Assembly (NCBI GenBank): GCA_023392945.1
Contig: JAEWNB010000061.1
Span: forward strand, 1 to 59,529
DNA length: 59,529 nt
DNA from: Bacteroidota bacterium
GTDB lineage: Bacteria; Bacteroidota; Bacteroidia; Bacteroidales; WCHB1-69
Reading direction: 5' to 3'
The position numbers and the translations under genes were made by a program. Position 1 is the first letter of the stretch, and each line of letters begins with the position of its first letter. The notes under the pieces are model-generated. The model was not told the DNA's origin, did not search any database, and worked only from the letters and a program-made list of their open reading frames with translations. Shown here piece by piece: positions 59,474-59,529 of this stretch.

Positions 59474-59529
59474 ATGCAAGATAACAGACTCTCAGCCTTT
59501 AAAAGATTATTGGATATTATGGATGAACT
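59474..59529 (+). CDS. mazG: Probable MazG nucleotide pyrophosphohydrolase, 5' fragment cut by window edge
   Basis: Only the first 18 codons are in the window: MQDNRLSAFKRLLDIMDE, then an incomplete codon. The pattern F-x-RLL-x-IMDE at the very N-terminus is the usual start of MazG, where the next residues would be LREKCPWD or similar. It begins 59 bases after the proS stop. The call rests on a short stretch and could change when the full gene is seen. Confidence 0.5.
   Translation, partial: MQDNRLSAFKRLLDIMDE

Noticed and set aside
1..59529. Mobile elements, prophage, toxin-antitoxin or defence systems.
   Set aside because: No transposase, integrase, recombinase, restriction or toxin gene was recognised, and all genes fit a stable chromosomal region.

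Overview
This 59.5 kb window looks like an ordinary chromosomal segment from a member of the Bacteroidota, probably a Bacteroidia/Bacteroidales-type organism. The signs are AT-rich DNA, type IX secretion (T9SS) C-terminal sorting domains, a PorV/PorQ-family barrel, a TonB receptor with a carboxypeptidase-like N-terminal domain, Bacteroidota-only families (2TM domain, DUF4837-like lipoprotein), and repeated TAnnTTTG -7 promoter boxes a few bases upstream of start codons with little Shine-Dalgarno sequence. I see no rRNA, tRNA, CRISPR array, insertion sequence or prophage, and no stretch over 300 bases without a gene. The longest gene-free stretch is about 220 bases, at 4846-5064.

Layout. 139-4845 (minus): rlmN, an orphan oligopeptide-type ABC permease, an ECF sigma factor with a membrane protein that looks like its anti-sigma partner but carries a gliding-motility-type C-terminal domain, and a DUF4837-like lipoprotein. 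5065-9276 (minus): a complete phosphate uptake operon pstS-pstC-pstA-pstB-phoU, divergent from a porin-like barrel gene (9508-10527). 10541-13470: a secreted LD-carboxypeptidase, a secreted endonuclease/exonuclease/phosphatase-fold enzyme and a short-chain dehydrogenase. 13667-19820 (plus): a RecB/AddA-like helicase-nuclease, pyrH, a 2TM protein, frr, gcvH and a TonB-like protein, with two clear terminators. 19874-29986 (minus): a membrane protein, a glutamine synthetase, a lipoprotein, dxs, a glycosyltransferase, an LptF/G permease, a transketolase N-terminal half, an unknown protein, a HIT protein and greA. 30071-39717 (minus): a three-gene surface unit made of a TonB receptor, a 1.5-thousand-residue T9SS cargo protein and a PorV/PorQ barrel. 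39831-40714: two divergent small genes. 40705-49527 (minus): a tightly packed envelope operon, ddl, two glucosaminidase-LysM proteins, two LytM/M23 proteins, phoH-like, lpxK and two purine nucleoside phosphorylases. 49713-54738 (plus): a PASTA protein, a T9SS protein, rlmB, a YfcE-like phosphoesterase and miaA. 54735-57839 (minus): an OmpP1/FadL-type barrel and a tyrosine-rich, repeat-rich lipoprotein. 57942-59529 (plus): proS and the start of a probable mazG.

The most striking thing is the envelope operon at 40.7-49.5 kb. It contains three tandem duplicate pairs, and in each pair one copy keeps the expected active-site residues while the other has lost or changed them. One glucosaminidase has Ser for the catalytic Glu, one LytM domain has lost two of its histidines, and one nucleoside phosphorylase has Thr and Leu at the phosphate and 5'-hydroxyl contact positions. 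This suggests pseudoenzyme or regulatory partners for the hydrolases and a change of substrate for the phosphorylase. Other unusual items are a Rieske-fold lipoprotein without its iron-sulfur ligands, an anti-sigma-like protein ending in a T9SS-associated domain, and a Tyr-rich lipoprotein with two minisatellites.
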